Source: Nephrocerus scutellatus (Eukaryota > Arthropoda > Insecta > Diptera > Pipunculidae). Taken from it: a DNA stretch of 64,000 nt. The notes under the pieces are model-generated. The model saw only the letters and a program-made list of their open reading frames with translations. It searched no databases and was not told the origin of the DNA. The stretch is from the NCBI GenBank assembly GCA_947095585.1, contig OX352766.1:21938939-22002938 (forward strand). Direction: 5' to 3'. Below are positions 10,281 through 24,170 of this stretch, piece by piece. The translations under genes were made by a program, and so were the position numbers. Numbering within the stretch: position 1 is the stretch's first letter; each line of letters starts with the position of its first letter.

Positions 10281-11884
10281 GAGCTCGTTATTTCTTGACC
10301 TTCTCAACTATAATATATAACGCACTTATTTCGAAGTCCAATTGTGTCATCAAAGGACTGTTTTAAAACTAAAAATTCATTCAAATTTTCATAAAATTAA
10401 CTTACAAAATGCATATTATAGAGCTCGTAATTTCTTGACATTCTCAATTGCAATATATAACGCACTTATTTCGAAGTCCAATTGTGTCATCAAAGGACTG
10501 TTTTAAAATTAAAAATTCATTCAAATTTTCATAAAATTTACTTACAAAATGCATATTATAGAGCTCGTAATTTCTTGACCTTCTCAATTGCAATATATAA
10601 CGCACTTATTTCGAAGTTCAATTGTTTTATCAAAGGATTTTTTTAGAATTAAAAATTAAATTAAATTTGAAACTTGGAATCATTTAATAAAATTAACTTA
10701 CAAAATGCATACTATAGAGCTCGTTATTTCTTGACCTTCTCAACTATAATATATAACGCACTTATTTCGAAGTCCAATTGTGTCATCAAAGGACTGTTTT
10801 AAAATTAAAAATTCATTCAAATTTTCATAAAATTAACTTACAAAATGCATATTATAGAGCTCGTTATTTCTTGACCTTCTCAACTGTAATATATAACGCA
10901 CTTATTTCGAAGTCCAATTGTGTCAACAAAGGACTGTTTTAAAATTAAAAATTCATTCAAATTTTCATAAAATTAACTTACAAAATGCATATTATAGAGC
11001 TCGTTATTTCTTGACCTTCTCAACTGTAATATATAACGCACTTATTTCGAAGTCCAATTGTGTCAACAAAGGACTGTTTTAAAATTAAAAATTCATTCAA
11101 ATTTTCATAAAATTAACTTACAAAATGCATATTATAGAGCTCGTAATTTCTTGACCTTATCAATTGCAATATATAACGCACTTATTTCGAAGTTCAATTG
11201 TTTCACCAAAGGATTGTTTTAGAATTAAAAATTAAATTAAATTTGAAACTTGGAATCATTTAATAAAATTAACTTACAAAATGCATATTATAGAGCTCGT
11301 TATTTCTTGACCTTCTCAACTATAATATATAACGCACTTATTTCGAAGTTCAATTGTGTCATCAAAGGACTGTTTTAAAATTAAAAATTCATTCAAATTT
11401 TCATAAAATTAACTTACAAAATGCATATTATAGAGCTCGTAATTTCTTGACCTTCTCAATTGCAATATATAACGCACTTATTTCGAAGTTCAATTGTTTT
11501 ATCAAAGGATTGTTTTAGAATTAAAAATTAAATTAAATTTGAAACTTGGAATCATTTAATAAAATTAACTTACAAAATGCATATTATAGAGCTCGTTATT
11601 TCTTGACCTTCTCAACTATAATATATAACGCACTTATTTCGAAGTCCAATTGTGTCATCAAAGGACTGTTTTAAAATTAAAAATTCATTCAAATTTTCAT
11701 AAAATTAACTTACAAAATGCATATTATAGAGCTCGTAATTTCTTGACCTTATCAATTGCAATATATAACGCACTTATTTCGAAGTTCAATTGTTTTATCA
11801 AAGGATTGTTTTAGAATTAAAAATTAAATTAAATTTGAAACTTGGAATCATTTAATAAAATTAACTTACAAAATGCATATTATA
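10281..11884 (+). repeat. 1604-bp higher-order repeat, copy 1
   Basis: Eleven-monomer unit of seven 140-bp and four 156-bp monomers. Markers in order: AAAACTAAAAATTC, the GACATTCTC hybrid monomer at 10,421-10,560, ATAAAATTTACTTAC, GGATTTTTTTAG, GCATACTATAG (10,711), two A with GTGTCAACAAAG, and GACCTTATCAATTG twice. All reappear 1604 bp downstream. Confidence 0.88.
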
Positions 11885-13488
11885 GAGCTCGTTATTTCTT
11901 GACCTTCTCAACTATAATATATAACGCACTTATTTCGAAGTCCAATTGTGTCATCAAAGGACTGTTTTAAAACTAAAAATTCATTCAAATTTTCATAAAA
12001 TTAACTTACAAAATGCATATTATAGAGCTCGTAATTTCTTGACATTCTCAATTGCAATATATAACGCACTTATTTCGAAGTCCAATTGTGTCATCAAAGG
12101 ACTGTTTTAAAATTAAAAATTCATTCAAATTTTCATAAAATTTACTTACAAAATGCATATTATAGAGCTCGTAATTTCTTGACCTTCTCAATTGCAATAT
12201 ATAACGCACTTATTTCGAAGTTCAATTGTTTTATCAAAGGATTTTTTTAGAATTAAAAATTAAATTAAATTTGAAACTTGGAATCATTTAATAAAATTAA
12301 CTTACAAAATGCATACTATAGAGCTCGTTATTTCTTGACCTTCTCAACTATAATATATAACGCACTTATTTCGAAGTCCAATTGTGTCATCAAAGGACTG
12401 TTTTAAAATTAAAAATTCATTCAAATTTTCATAAAATTAACTTACAAAATGCATATTATAGAGCTCGTTATTTCTTGACCTTCTCAACTGTAATATATAA
12501 CGCACTTATTTCGAAGTCCAATTGTGTCAACAAAGGACTGTTTTAAAATTAAAAATTCATTCAAATTTTCATAAAATTAACTTACAAAATGCATATTATA
12601 GAGCTCGTTATTTCTTGACCTTCTCAACTGTAATATATAACGCACTTATTTCGAAGTCCAATTGTGTCAACAAAGGACTGTTTTAAAATTAAAAATTCAT
12701 TCAAATTTTCATAAAATTAACTTACAAAATGCATATTATAGAGCTCGTAATTTCTTGACCTTATCAATTGCAATATATAACGCACTTATTTCGAAGTTCA
12801 ATTGTTTCACCAAAGGATTGTTTTAGAATTAAAAATTAAATTAAATTTGAAACTTGGAATCATTTAATAAAATTAACTTACAAAATGCATATTATAGAGC
12901 TCGTTATTTCTTGACCTTCTCAACTATAATATATAACGCACTTATTTCGAAGTTCAATTGTGTCATCAAAGGACTGTTTTAAAATTAAAAATTCATTCAA
13001 ATTTTCATAAAATTAACTTACAAAATGCATATTATAGAGCTCGTAATTTCTTGACCTTCTCAATTGCAATATATAACGCACTTATTTCGAAGTTCAATTG
13101 TTTTATCAAAGGATTGTTTTAGAATTAAAAATTAAATTAAATTTGAAACTTGGAATCATTTAATAAAATTAACTTACAAAATGCATATTATAGAGCTCGT
13201 TATTTCTTGACCTTCTCAACTATAATATATAACGCACTTATTTCGAAGTCCAATTGTGTCATCAAAGGACTGTTTTAAAATTAAAAATTCATTCAAATTT
13301 TCATAAAATTAACTTACAAAATGCATATTATAGAGCTCGTAATTTCTTGACCTTATCAATTGCAATATATAACGCACTTATTTCGAAGTTCAATTGTTTT
13401 ATCAAAGGATTGTTTTAGAATTAAAAATTAAATTAAATTTGAAACTTGGAATCATTTAATAAAATTAACTTACAAAATGCATATTATA
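11885..13488 (+). repeat. 1604-bp higher-order repeat, copy 2
   Basis: Direct tandem copy of 10,281-11,884 at an exact 1604-bp offset: GAGCTC at 11,885 against 10,281, and the ACTATAGAGC variant at 12,315 against 10,711. I see the same markers in the same order and no difference at any marker I compared. At 13,489 the sequence switches to the A2 monomer type of 1,767, which marks the edge of the larger duplication. Confidence 0.88.
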
Positions 13489-15612
13489 GAGCTCGTTATT
13501 TCTTGACCTTCTCAACTATAATATATAACGCACTTATTTCGAAGTCCAATTGTGTCATCAAAGGACTGTTTTAAAATTAAAAATTCATTCAAATGTTCAT
13601 AAAATTAACTTACAAAATGCATATTATAGAGCTCGTATTTTCTTGACCTTCTCAATTGCAATATATAACGCACTTATTTCGAAGTTCAATTGTTTCACCA
13701 AAGGATTGTTTTAGAATTAAAAATTAAATTAAATTTGAAACTTGGAATCATTTAATAAAATTAACTTACAAAATGCATATTATAGAGCTCGTTATTTCTT
13801 GACCTTCTCAACTATAATATATAACGCACTTATTTCGAAGTCAAATTGTGTCATCAAAGGACTGTTTTAAAATTAAAAATTCATTCAAATTTTCATAAAA
13901 TTAACTTACAAAATGCATATTATAGAGCTCGTAATTTCTTGACCTTCTCAATTGCAATATATAACGCACTTATTTCGAAGTTCAATTGTTTTATCAAAGG
14001 ATTGTTTTAGAATTAAAAATTAAATTAAATTTGAAACTTGGAATCATTTAATAAAATTAACTTACAAAATGCATATTATAGAGCTCGTTATTTCTTGACC
14101 TTCTCAACTATAATATATAACGCACTTATTTCGAAGTCCAATTGTGTCATCAAAGGACTGTTTAAAATTTAAAAATTCATTCAAATTTTCATAAAATTAA
14201 CTTACAAAATGCATATTATAGAGCTCGTATTTTCTTGACCTTCTCAATTGCAATATATAACGCACTTATTTCGAAGTTCAATTGTTTCACCAAAGGATTG
14301 TTTTAGAATTAAAAATTAAATTAAATTTGAAACTTGGAATCATTTAATAAAATTAACTTACAAAATGCATATTATAGAGCTCGTTATTTCTTGACCTTCT
14401 CAACTATAATATATAACGCACTTATTTCGAAGTCAAATTGTGTCATCAAAGGACTGTTTTAAAATTAAAAATTCATTCAAATTTTCATAAAATTAACTTA
14501 CAAAATGCATATTACAGAGCTCGTAATTTCTTGACCTTCTCAATTGCAATATATAACGCACTTATTTCGAAGTTCAATTGTTTTATCAAAGGATTGTTTT
14601 AGAATTAAAAATTAAATTAAATTTGAAACTTGGAATCATTTAATAAAATTAATTAAACAAAATGCATATTATAGAGCTCGTAATTTCTTGACCTTCTCAA
14701 TTGCAATATATAACGCACTTATTTCGAAGTTCAATTGTTTTATCAAAGGATTGTTTTAGAATTAAAAATTAAATTAAATTTGAAACTTGGAATCATTTAA
14801 TAAAATTAACTTACAAAATGCATATTATAGAGCTCGTTATTTCTTGACCTTCTCAACTATAATATATAACGCACTTATTTCGAAGTCCAATTGTGTCATC
14901 AAAGGACTGTTTTAAAATTAAAAATTCATTCAAATTTTCATAAAATTAACTTACAAAATGCATATTATAGAGCTCGTATTTTCTTGACCTTCTCAATTGC
15001 AATATATAACGCACTTATTTCGAAGTTCAATTGTTTCACCAAAGGATTGTTTTAGAATTAAAAATTAAATTAAATTTGAAACTTGGAATCATTTAATAAA
15101 ATTAACTTACAAAATGCATATTATAGAGCTCGTTATTTCTTGGCCTTCTCAACTATAATATATAACGCACTTATTTCGAAGTCCAATTGTGTCATCAAAG
15201 GACTGTTTTAAAATTAAAAATTCATTCAAATTTTCATAAAATTAACTTACAAAATGCATATTATAGAGCTCGTAATTTCTTGACCTTCTCAATTGCAATA
15301 TATAACGCACTTATTTCGAAATTCAATTGTTTTATCAAAGGATTGTTTTAGAATTAAAAATTAAATTAAATTTGAAACTTGGAATCATTTAATAAAATTA
15401 ACTTACAAAATGCATATTATAGAGCTCGTAATTTCTTGACCTTCTCAATTGCAATATATAACGCACTTATTTCGAAGTTCAATTGTTTTATCAAAGGATT
15501 GTTTTAGAATTTAAAATTAAATTAAATTTGAAACTTGGAATCATTTAATAAAATTAACTTACAAAATGCATATTATAGAGCTCGTTATTTCTTGACCTTC
15601 TCAACTATAATA

Positions 15613-15614
15613 TA
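15613..15614. other. Empty paralogous site of the transposon
   Basis: TA in an uninterrupted A monomer (AACTATAATATATAACGC) that aligns with the duplicated TA at 3891-3892/5197-5198. The monomer also shares the rare ATTCATTAAAATTTTCAT with the right flank of the element (about 5250-5275), so it is the true counterpart and not just any A monomer. Confidence 0.85.
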
Positions 15615-18600
15615 TAACGCACTTATTTCGAAGTCCAATTGTGTCATCAAAGGACTGTTTTAAAATTAAAAATTCATTAAAATTTTCATAAAATTAACTT
15701 ACAAAATGCATATTATAGAGCTCGTATTTTCTTGACCTTCTCAATTGCAATATATAACGCACTTATTTCGAAGTTCAATTGTTTCACCAAAGGATTGTTT
15801 CAGAATTTAAATAAATTCTTGACCTTCTCAACTATAATATATAACGCACTTATTTCGAAGTCCAATTGTGTCATCAAAGGACTGTTTTAAAATTAAAAAT
15901 TCATTCAAATTTTCATAAAATTAACTTACAAAATGCATATTATAGAGCTCGTAATTTCTTGACCTTCTCAATTGCAATATATAACGCACTTATTTCGAAG
16001 TTCAATTGTTTTATCAAAGGATTGTTTTAGAATTAAAAATTAAATTAAATTTGAAACTTGGAATCATTTAATAAAATTAACTTACAAAATGCATATTATA
16101 GAGCTCGTTATTTCTTGACCTTCTCAACTATAATATATAACGCACTTATTTCGAAGTCCAATTGTGTCATCAAAGGACTGTTTTAAAATTAAAAATTCAT
16201 TCAAATTTTCATAAAATTAACTTACAAAATGCATATTATAGAGCTCGTATTTTCTTGACCTTCTCAATTGCAATATATAACGCACTTATTTCGAAGTTCA
16301 ATTGTTTCACCAAAGGATTGTTTTAGAATTAAAAATTAAATTAAATTTGAAACTTGGAATCATTAAGTAAAATTAACTTACAAAATGCATATTATAGAGC
16401 TCGTATTTTCTTGACCTTCTCAATTGCAATATATAACGCACTTATTTCGAAGTTCAATTGTTTCACCAAAGGATTGTTTTAGAATTAAAAATTAAATTAA
16501 ATTTGAAACTTGGAATCATTTAATAAAATTAACTTACAAAATGCATATTATAGAGCTCGTTATTTCTTGACCTTCTCAACTATAATATATAACGCACTTA
16601 TTTCGAAGTCCAATTGTGTCATCAAAGGACTGTTTTAAAATTAAAAATTCATTCAAATTTTCATAAAATTAACTTACAAAATGCATATTATAGAGCTCGT
16701 AATTTCTTGACCTTCTCAATTGCAATATATAACGCACTTATTTCGAAGTTCAATTGTTTTATCAAAGGATTGTTTTAGAATTAAAAATTAAATTAAATTT
16801 GAAACTTGGAATCATTTAATAAAATTAACTTACAAAATGCATATTATAGAGCTCGTTATTTCTTGACCTTCTCAACTATAATATATAACGCACTTATTTC
16901 GAAGTCCAATTGTGTCATCAAAGGACTGTTTTAAAATTAAAAATTCATTCAAATTTTCATAAAATTAACTTACAAAATGCATATTATAGAGCTCGTATTT
17001 TCTTGACCTTCTCAATTGCAATATATAACGCACTTATTTCGAAGTTCAATTGTTTCACCAAAGGATTGTTTTAGAATTAAAAATTAAATTAAATTTGAAA
17101 CTTGGAATCATTTAATAAAATTAACTTACAAAATGCATATTATAGAGCTCGTTATTTCTTGACCTTCTCAACTTTAATATATAACGCACTTATTTCGAAG
17201 TCCAATTGTGTCATCAAAGGACTGTTTTAAAATTAAAAATTCATTCAAATTTTCATAAAATTAACTTACAAAATGCATATTATAGAGCTCGTAATTTCTT
17301 GACCTTCTCAATTGCAATATATAACGCACTTATTTCGAAGTTCAATTGTTTTATCAAAGGATTGTTTTAGAATTAAAAAGTAAATTAAATTTGAAACTTG
17401 GAATCATTTAATAAAATTAACTTACAAAATGCATATTATAGAGCTCGTTATTTCTTGACCTTCTCAACTATAATATATAACGCACTTATTTCGAAGTCCA
17501 ATTGTGTCATCAAAGGACTGTTTTAAAATTAAAAATTCATTCAAATTTTCATAAAATTAACTTACAAAATGCATATTATAGAGCTCGTATTTTCTTGACC
17601 TTCTCAATTGCAATATATAACGCACTTATTTCGAAGTTCAATTGTTTCACCAAAGGATTGTTTTAGAATTAAAAATTAAATTAAATTTGAAACTTGGAAT
17701 CATTTAATAAAATTAACTTACAAAATGCATATTATAGAGCTCGTATTTTCTTGACCTTCTCAATTGCAATATATAACGCACTTATTTCGAAGTTCAATTG
17801 TTTCACCAAAGGATTGTTTTAGAATTAAAAATTAAATTAAATTTGAAACTTGGAATAATTTAGTAAAATTAACTTACAAAATGCATATTATAGAGCTCGT
17901 ATTTTCTTGACCTTCTCAATTGCAATATATAACGCACTTATTTCGAAGTTCAATTGTTTCACCAAAGGATTGTTTTAGAATTAAAAATTAAATTAAATTT
18001 GAAACTTGGAATCATTTAATAAAATTAACTTACAAAATGCATATTATAGAGCTCGTTATTTCTTGACCTTCTCAACTATAATATATAACGCACTTATTTC
18101 GAAGTCCAATTGTGTCATCAAAGGACTGTTTTAAAATTAAAAATTCATTCAAATTTTCATAAAATTAACTTACAAAATGCATATTATAGAGCTCGTAATT
18201 TCTTGACCTTCTCAATTGCAATATATAACGCACTTATTTCGAAGTTCAATTGTTTTATCAAAGGATTGTTTTAGAATTAAAAATTAAATTAAATTTGAAA
18301 CTTGGAATCATTTAATAAAATTAACTTACAAAATGCATATTATAGAGCTCGTTATTTCTTGACCTTCTCAACTATAATATATAACGCACTTATTTCGAAG
18401 TCCAATTGTGTCATCAAAGGACTGTTTTAAAATTAAAAATTCATTCAAATTTTCATAAAATTAACTTACAAAATGCATATTATAGAGCTCGTATTTTCTT
18501 GACCTTCTCAATTGCAATATATAACGCACTTATTTCGAAGTTCAATTGTTTCACCAAAGGATTGTTTTAGAATTAAAAATTAAATTAAATTTGAAACTTG

Positions 18601-19372
18601 GAATCATTTAATAAAATTAACTTACAAAATGCATATTATAGAGCTCGTTATTTCTTGACCTTCTCAACTTTAATATATAACGCACTTATTTCGAAGTCCA
18701 ATTGTGTCATCAAAGGACTGTTTTAAAATTAAAAATTCATTCAAATTTTCATAAAATTAACTTACAAAATGCATATTATAGAGCTCGTAATTTCTTGACC
18801 TTCTCAATTGCAATATATAACGCACTTATTTCGAAGTTCAATTGTTTTATCAAAGGATTGTTTTAGAATTAAAAATTAAATTAAATTTGAAACTTGGAAT
18901 CATTTAATAAAATTAACTTACAAAATGCATATTATAGAGCTCGTTATTTCTTGACCTTCTCAACTATAATATATAACGCACTTTTTTCGAAGTCCAATTG
19001 TGTCATCAAAGGACTGTTTTAAAACTAAAAATTCATTCAAATTTTCATAAAATTAACTTACAAAATGCATATTATAGAGCTCGTAATTTCTTGACATTCT
19101 CAATTGCAATATATAACGCACTTATTTCGAAGTTCAATTGTTTTATCAAAGGATTGTTTTAGAATTAAAAATTAAATTAAATTTGAAACTTGGAATCATT
19201 TAATAAAATTAACTTACAAAATGCATATTATAGAGCTCGTTATTTCTTGACCTTCTCAACTATAATATATAACGCACTTATTTCGAAGTCCAATTGTGTC
19301 ATCAAAGGACTGTTTTAAAATTAAAAATTCATTCAAATTTTCATAAAATTAACTTACAAAATGCATATTATA

Positions 19373-20244
19373 GAGCTCGTAATTTCTTGACCTTCTCAAC
19401 TGTAATATATAACGCACTTATTTCGAAGTTCAATTGTTTCACCAAAGGATTGTTTTAGAAATAAAAATTAAATTAAATTTGAAACTTGGAATCATTTAAT
19501 AAAATTAACTTACAAAATGCATATTATAGAGCTCGTTATTTCTTGACCTTCTCAACTATAATATATAACGCACTTATTTCGAAGTCCAATTGTGTCATCA
19601 AAGGACTGTTTTAAAATTAAAAATTCATTCAAATTTTCATAAAATTAACTTACAAAATGCATATTATAGAGCTCGTTATTTCTTGACCTTCTCAACTGTA
19701 ATATATAACGCACTTATTTCGAAGTCCAATTGTGTCAACAAAGGACTGTTTTAAAATTAAAAATTCATTCAAATTTTCATAAAATTAACTTACAAAATGC
19801 ATATTATAGAGCTCGTTATTTCTTGACCTTCTCAACTGTAATATATAACGCACTTATTTCGAAGTCCAATTGTGTCAACAAAGGACTGTTTTAAAATTAA
19901 AAATTCATTCAAATTTTCATAAAATTAACTTACAAAATGCATATTATAGAGCTCGTTATTTCTTGACCTTCTCAACTGTAATATATAACGCACTTATTTC
20001 GAAGTCCAATGGTGTCATCAAAGGACTGTTTTAAAATTAAAAATTCATTCAAATTTTCATAAAATTAACTTACAAAATGCATATTATAGAGCTCGTATTT
20101 TCTTGACCTTCTCAATTGCAATATATAACGCACTTATTTCGAAGTTCAATTGTTTCACCAAAGGATTGTTTTAGAATTAAAAATTAAATTAAATTTGAAA
20201 CTTGGAATCATTTAATAAAATTAACTTACAAAATGCATATTATA
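19373..20244 (+). repeat. 872-bp module B-A-A-A-A-B, copy 2
   Basis: Same monomer order and marker variants as 9409-10,280 (CAACTGTAAT with AGAAATAAAAATT, GTGTCAACAAAG twice, CCAATGGTGTC), at an offset of 9,964. It belongs to the large duplication. Confidence 0.85.
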
Positions 20245-20820
20245 GAGCTCGTTATTTCTTGACCTTCTCAACTATAATATATAACGCACTTATTTCGAAG
20301 TCCAATTGTGTCATCAAAGGACTGTTTTAAAACTAAAAATTCATTCAAATTTTCATAAAATTAACTTACAAAATGCATATTATAGAGCTCGTAATTTCTT
20401 GACATTCTCAATTGCAATATATAACGCACTTATTTCGAAGTCCAATTGTGTCATCAAAGGACTGTTTTAAAATTAAAAATTCATTCAAATTTTCATAAAA
20501 TTAACTTACAAAATGCATATTATAGAGCTCGTAATTTCTTGACCTTCTCAATTGCAATATATAACGCACTTATTTCGAAGTTCAATTGTTTTATCAAAGG
20601 ATTTTTTTAGAATTAAAAATAAAATTAAATTTGAAACTTGGAATCATTTAATAAAATTAACTTACAAAATGCATATTATAGAGCTCGTTATTTCTTGACC
20701 TTCTCAACTATAATATATAACGCACTTATTTCGAAGTCCAATTGTGTCATCAAAGGACTGTTTTAAAATTAAAAATTCATTCAAATTTTCATAAAATTAA
20801 CTTACAAAATGCATATTATA

Positions 20821-21692
20821 GAGCTCGTAATTTCTTGACCTTCTCAACTGTAATATATAACGCACTTATTTCGAAGTTCAATTGTTTCACCAAAGGATTG
20901 TTTTAGAAATAAAAATTAAATTAAATTTGAAACTTGGAATGATTTAATAAAATTAACTTACAAAATGCATATTATAGAGCTCGTTATTTCTTGACCTTCT
21001 CAACTATAATATATAACGCACTTATTTCGAAGTCCAATTGTGTCATCAAAGGACTGTTTTAAAATTAAAAATTCATTCAAATTTTCATAAAATTAAATTA
21101 CAAAATGCATATTATAGAGCTCGTTATTTCTTGACCTTCTCAACTGTAATATATAACGCACTTATTTCGAAGTCCAATTGTGTCAACAAAGGACTGTTTT
21201 AAAATTAAAAATTCATTCAAATTTTCATAAAATTAACTTACAAAATGCATATTATAGAGCTCGTTATTTCTTGACCTTCTCAACTGTAATATATAACGCA
21301 CTTATTTCGAAGTCCAATTGTGTCAACAAAGGACTGTTTTAAAATTAAAAATTCATTCAAATTTTCATAAAATTAACTTACAAAATGCATATTATAGAGC
21401 TCGTTATTTCTTGACCTTCTCAACTGTAATATATAACGCACTTATTTCGAAGTCCAATGGTGTCATCAAAGGACTGTTTTAAAATTAAAAATTCATTCAA
21501 ATTTTCATAAAATTAACTTACAAAATGCATATTATAGAGCTCGTATTTTCTTGACCTTCTCAATTGCAATATATAACGCACTTATTTCGAAGTTCAATTG
21601 TTTCACCAAAGGATTGTTTTAGAATTAAAAATTAAATTAAATTTGAAACTTGGAATCATTTAATAAAATTAACTTACAAAATGCATATTATA
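20821..21692 (+). repeat. 872-bp module B-A-A-A-A-B, copy 3
   Basis: Starts 1448 bp after copy 2, with the same six monomers and markers. Private changes are GGAATGATTTAAT in the first B and AATTAAATTAC in the first A. Confidence 0.83.
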
Positions 21693-23296
21693 GAGCTCGT
21701 TATTTCTTGACCTTTTCAACTATAATATATAACGCACTTATTTCGAAGTCCAATTGTGTCATCAAAGGACTGTTTTAAAACTAAAAATTCATTCAAATTT
21801 TCATAAAATTAACTTACAAAATGCATATTATAGAGCTCGTTATTTCTTGACCTTCTCAACTGTAATATATAACGCACTTATTTCGAAGTCCAATTGTGTC
21901 AACAAAGGACTGTTTTAAAATTAAAAATTCATTCAAATTTTCATAAAATTAACTTACAAAATGCATATTATAGAGCTCGTAATTTCTTGACCTTCTCAAT
22001 TGCAATATATAACGCACTTATTTCGAAGTTCAATTGTTTCACCAAAGGATTGTTTTAGAATTAAAAATTAAATTAAATTTGAAACTTGGAATCATTTAAT
22101 AAAATTAACTTACAAAATGCATATTATAGAGCTCGTTATTTCTTGACCTTCTCAACTTTAATATATAACGCACTTATTTCGAAGTCCAATTGTGTCATCA
22201 AAGGACTGTTTTAAAATTAAAAATTCATTCAAATTTTCATAAAATTAACTTACAAAATGCATATTATAGAGCTCGTATTTTCTTGACCTTCTCAATTGCA
22301 ATATATAACGCACTTATTTCGAAGTTCAATTGTTTCACCAAAGGATTGTTTTAGAATTAAAAATTAAATTAAATTTGAAACTTGGAATCATTTAATAAAA
22401 TTAACTTACAAAATGCATATTATAGAGCTCGTTATTTCTTGACCTTTTCAACTATAATATATAACGCACTTATTTCGAAGTCCAATTGTGTCATCAAAGG
22501 ACTGTTTTAAAACTAAAAATTCATTCAAATTTTCATAAAATTAACTTACAAAATGCATATTATAGAGCTCGTTATTTCTTGACCTTCTCAACTGTAATAT
22601 ATAACGCACTTATTTCGAAGTCCAATTGTGTCAACAAAGGACTGTTTTAAAATTAAAAATTCATTCAAATTTTCATAAAATTAACTTACAAAATGCATAT
22701 TATAGAGCTCGTAATTTCTTGACCTTCTCAATTGCAATATATAACGCACTTATTTCGAAGTTCAATTGTTTTATCAAAGGATTGTTTTAGAATTAAAAAT
22801 TAAATTAAATTTGAAACTTGGAATCATTTAATAAAATTAACTTACAAAATGCATATTATAGAGCTCGTTATTTCTTGACCTTCTCAACTATAATATATAA
22901 CGCACTTATTTCGAAGTCCAATTGTGTCATCAAAGGACTGTTTTAAAACTAAAAATTCATTCAAATTTTCATAAAATTAACTTACAAAATGCATATTATA
23001 GAGCTCGTAATTTCTTGACATTCTCAATTGCAATATATAACGCACTTATTTCGAAGTTCAATTGTTTTATCAAAGGATTGTTTTAGAATTAAAAATTAAA
23101 TTAAATTTGAAACTTGGAATCATTTAATAAAATTAACTTACAAAATGCATATTATAGAGCTCGTTATTTCTTGACCTTCTCAACTATAATATATAACGCA
23201 CTCATTTCGAAGTCCAATTGTGTCATCAAAGGACTGTTTTAAAATTAAAAATTCATTCAAATTTTCATAAAATTAACTTACAAAATGCATATTATA

Positions 23297-24170
23297 GAGC
23301 TCGTAATTTCTTGACCTTGTCAACTGTAATATATATAACGCACTTATTTCGAAGTTCAATTGTTTCACCAAAGGATTGTTTTAGAAATAAAAATTAAATT
23401 AAATTTGAAACTTGGAATCATTTAATAAAATTAACTTACAAAATGCATATTATAGAGCTCGTTATTTCTTGACCTTCTCAACTATAATATATATCGCACT
23501 TATTTCGAAGTCCAATTGTGTCATCAAAGGACTGATTTAAAATTAAAAATTCATTCAAATTTTCATAAAATTAACTTACAAAATGCATATTATAGAGCTC
23601 GTTATTTCTTGACCTTCTCAACTGTAATATATAACGCACTTATTTCGAAGTCCAATTGTGTCAACAAAGGACTGTTTTAAAATTAAAAATTCATTCAAAT
23701 TTTCATAAAATTAACTTACAAAATGCATATTATAGAGCTCGTTATTTCTTGACCTTCTCAACTGTAATATATAACGCACTTATTTCGAAGTCCAATTGTG
23801 TCAACAAAGGACTGTTTTAAAATTAAAAATTCATTCAAATTTTCATAAAATTAACTTACAAAATGCATATTATAGAGCTCGTTATTTCTTGACCTTCTCA
23901 ACTGTAATATATAACGCACTTATTTCGAAGTCCAATGGTGTCATCAAAGGACTGTTTTAAAATTAAAAATTTATTCAAATTTTCATAAAATTAACTTACA
24001 AAATGCATATTATAGAGCTCGTATTTTCTTGACCTTCTCAATTGCAATATATAACGCACTTATTTCGAAGTTCAATTGTTTCACCAAAGGATTGTTTTAA
24101 AATTAAAAATTAAATTAAATTTGAAACTTGGAATCATTTAATAAAATTAACTTACAAAATGCATATTATA
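23297..24170 (+). repeat. 874-bp module B-A-A-A-A-B, copy 4
   Basis: The same six-monomer module. Its first B has GACCTTGTCAACTG and a 2-bp TA expansion (158 bp), and the fourth A has AATTTATTC. It is the most diverged of the four copies. Confidence 0.8.

Larger units (their letters stand above)
13489..20820 (+). repeat. Large duplication of 1,767-10,856, without the transposon
   Basis: Shared rare variants align this block with the left part of the window. AATTAATTAAACAAAA (2,927 and about 14,649) and TTGGCCTTCTC (3421 and 15,143) lie at an offset of 11,722. Past the transposon, the fused monomer CAGAATT (5385 and 15,801) lies at 10,416, a change of 1306 that equals the element plus one TA. 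The offset then becomes 10,712 (an extra 296-bp B-A dimer in this copy near 15.95 kb), 10,400 (two fewer B near 18 kb) and 9,964 (three fewer monomers near 19.2 kb). Each change is an integer set of monomers, as unequal crossing-over would produce. Similarity ends near 20,820. Confidence 0.85.
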
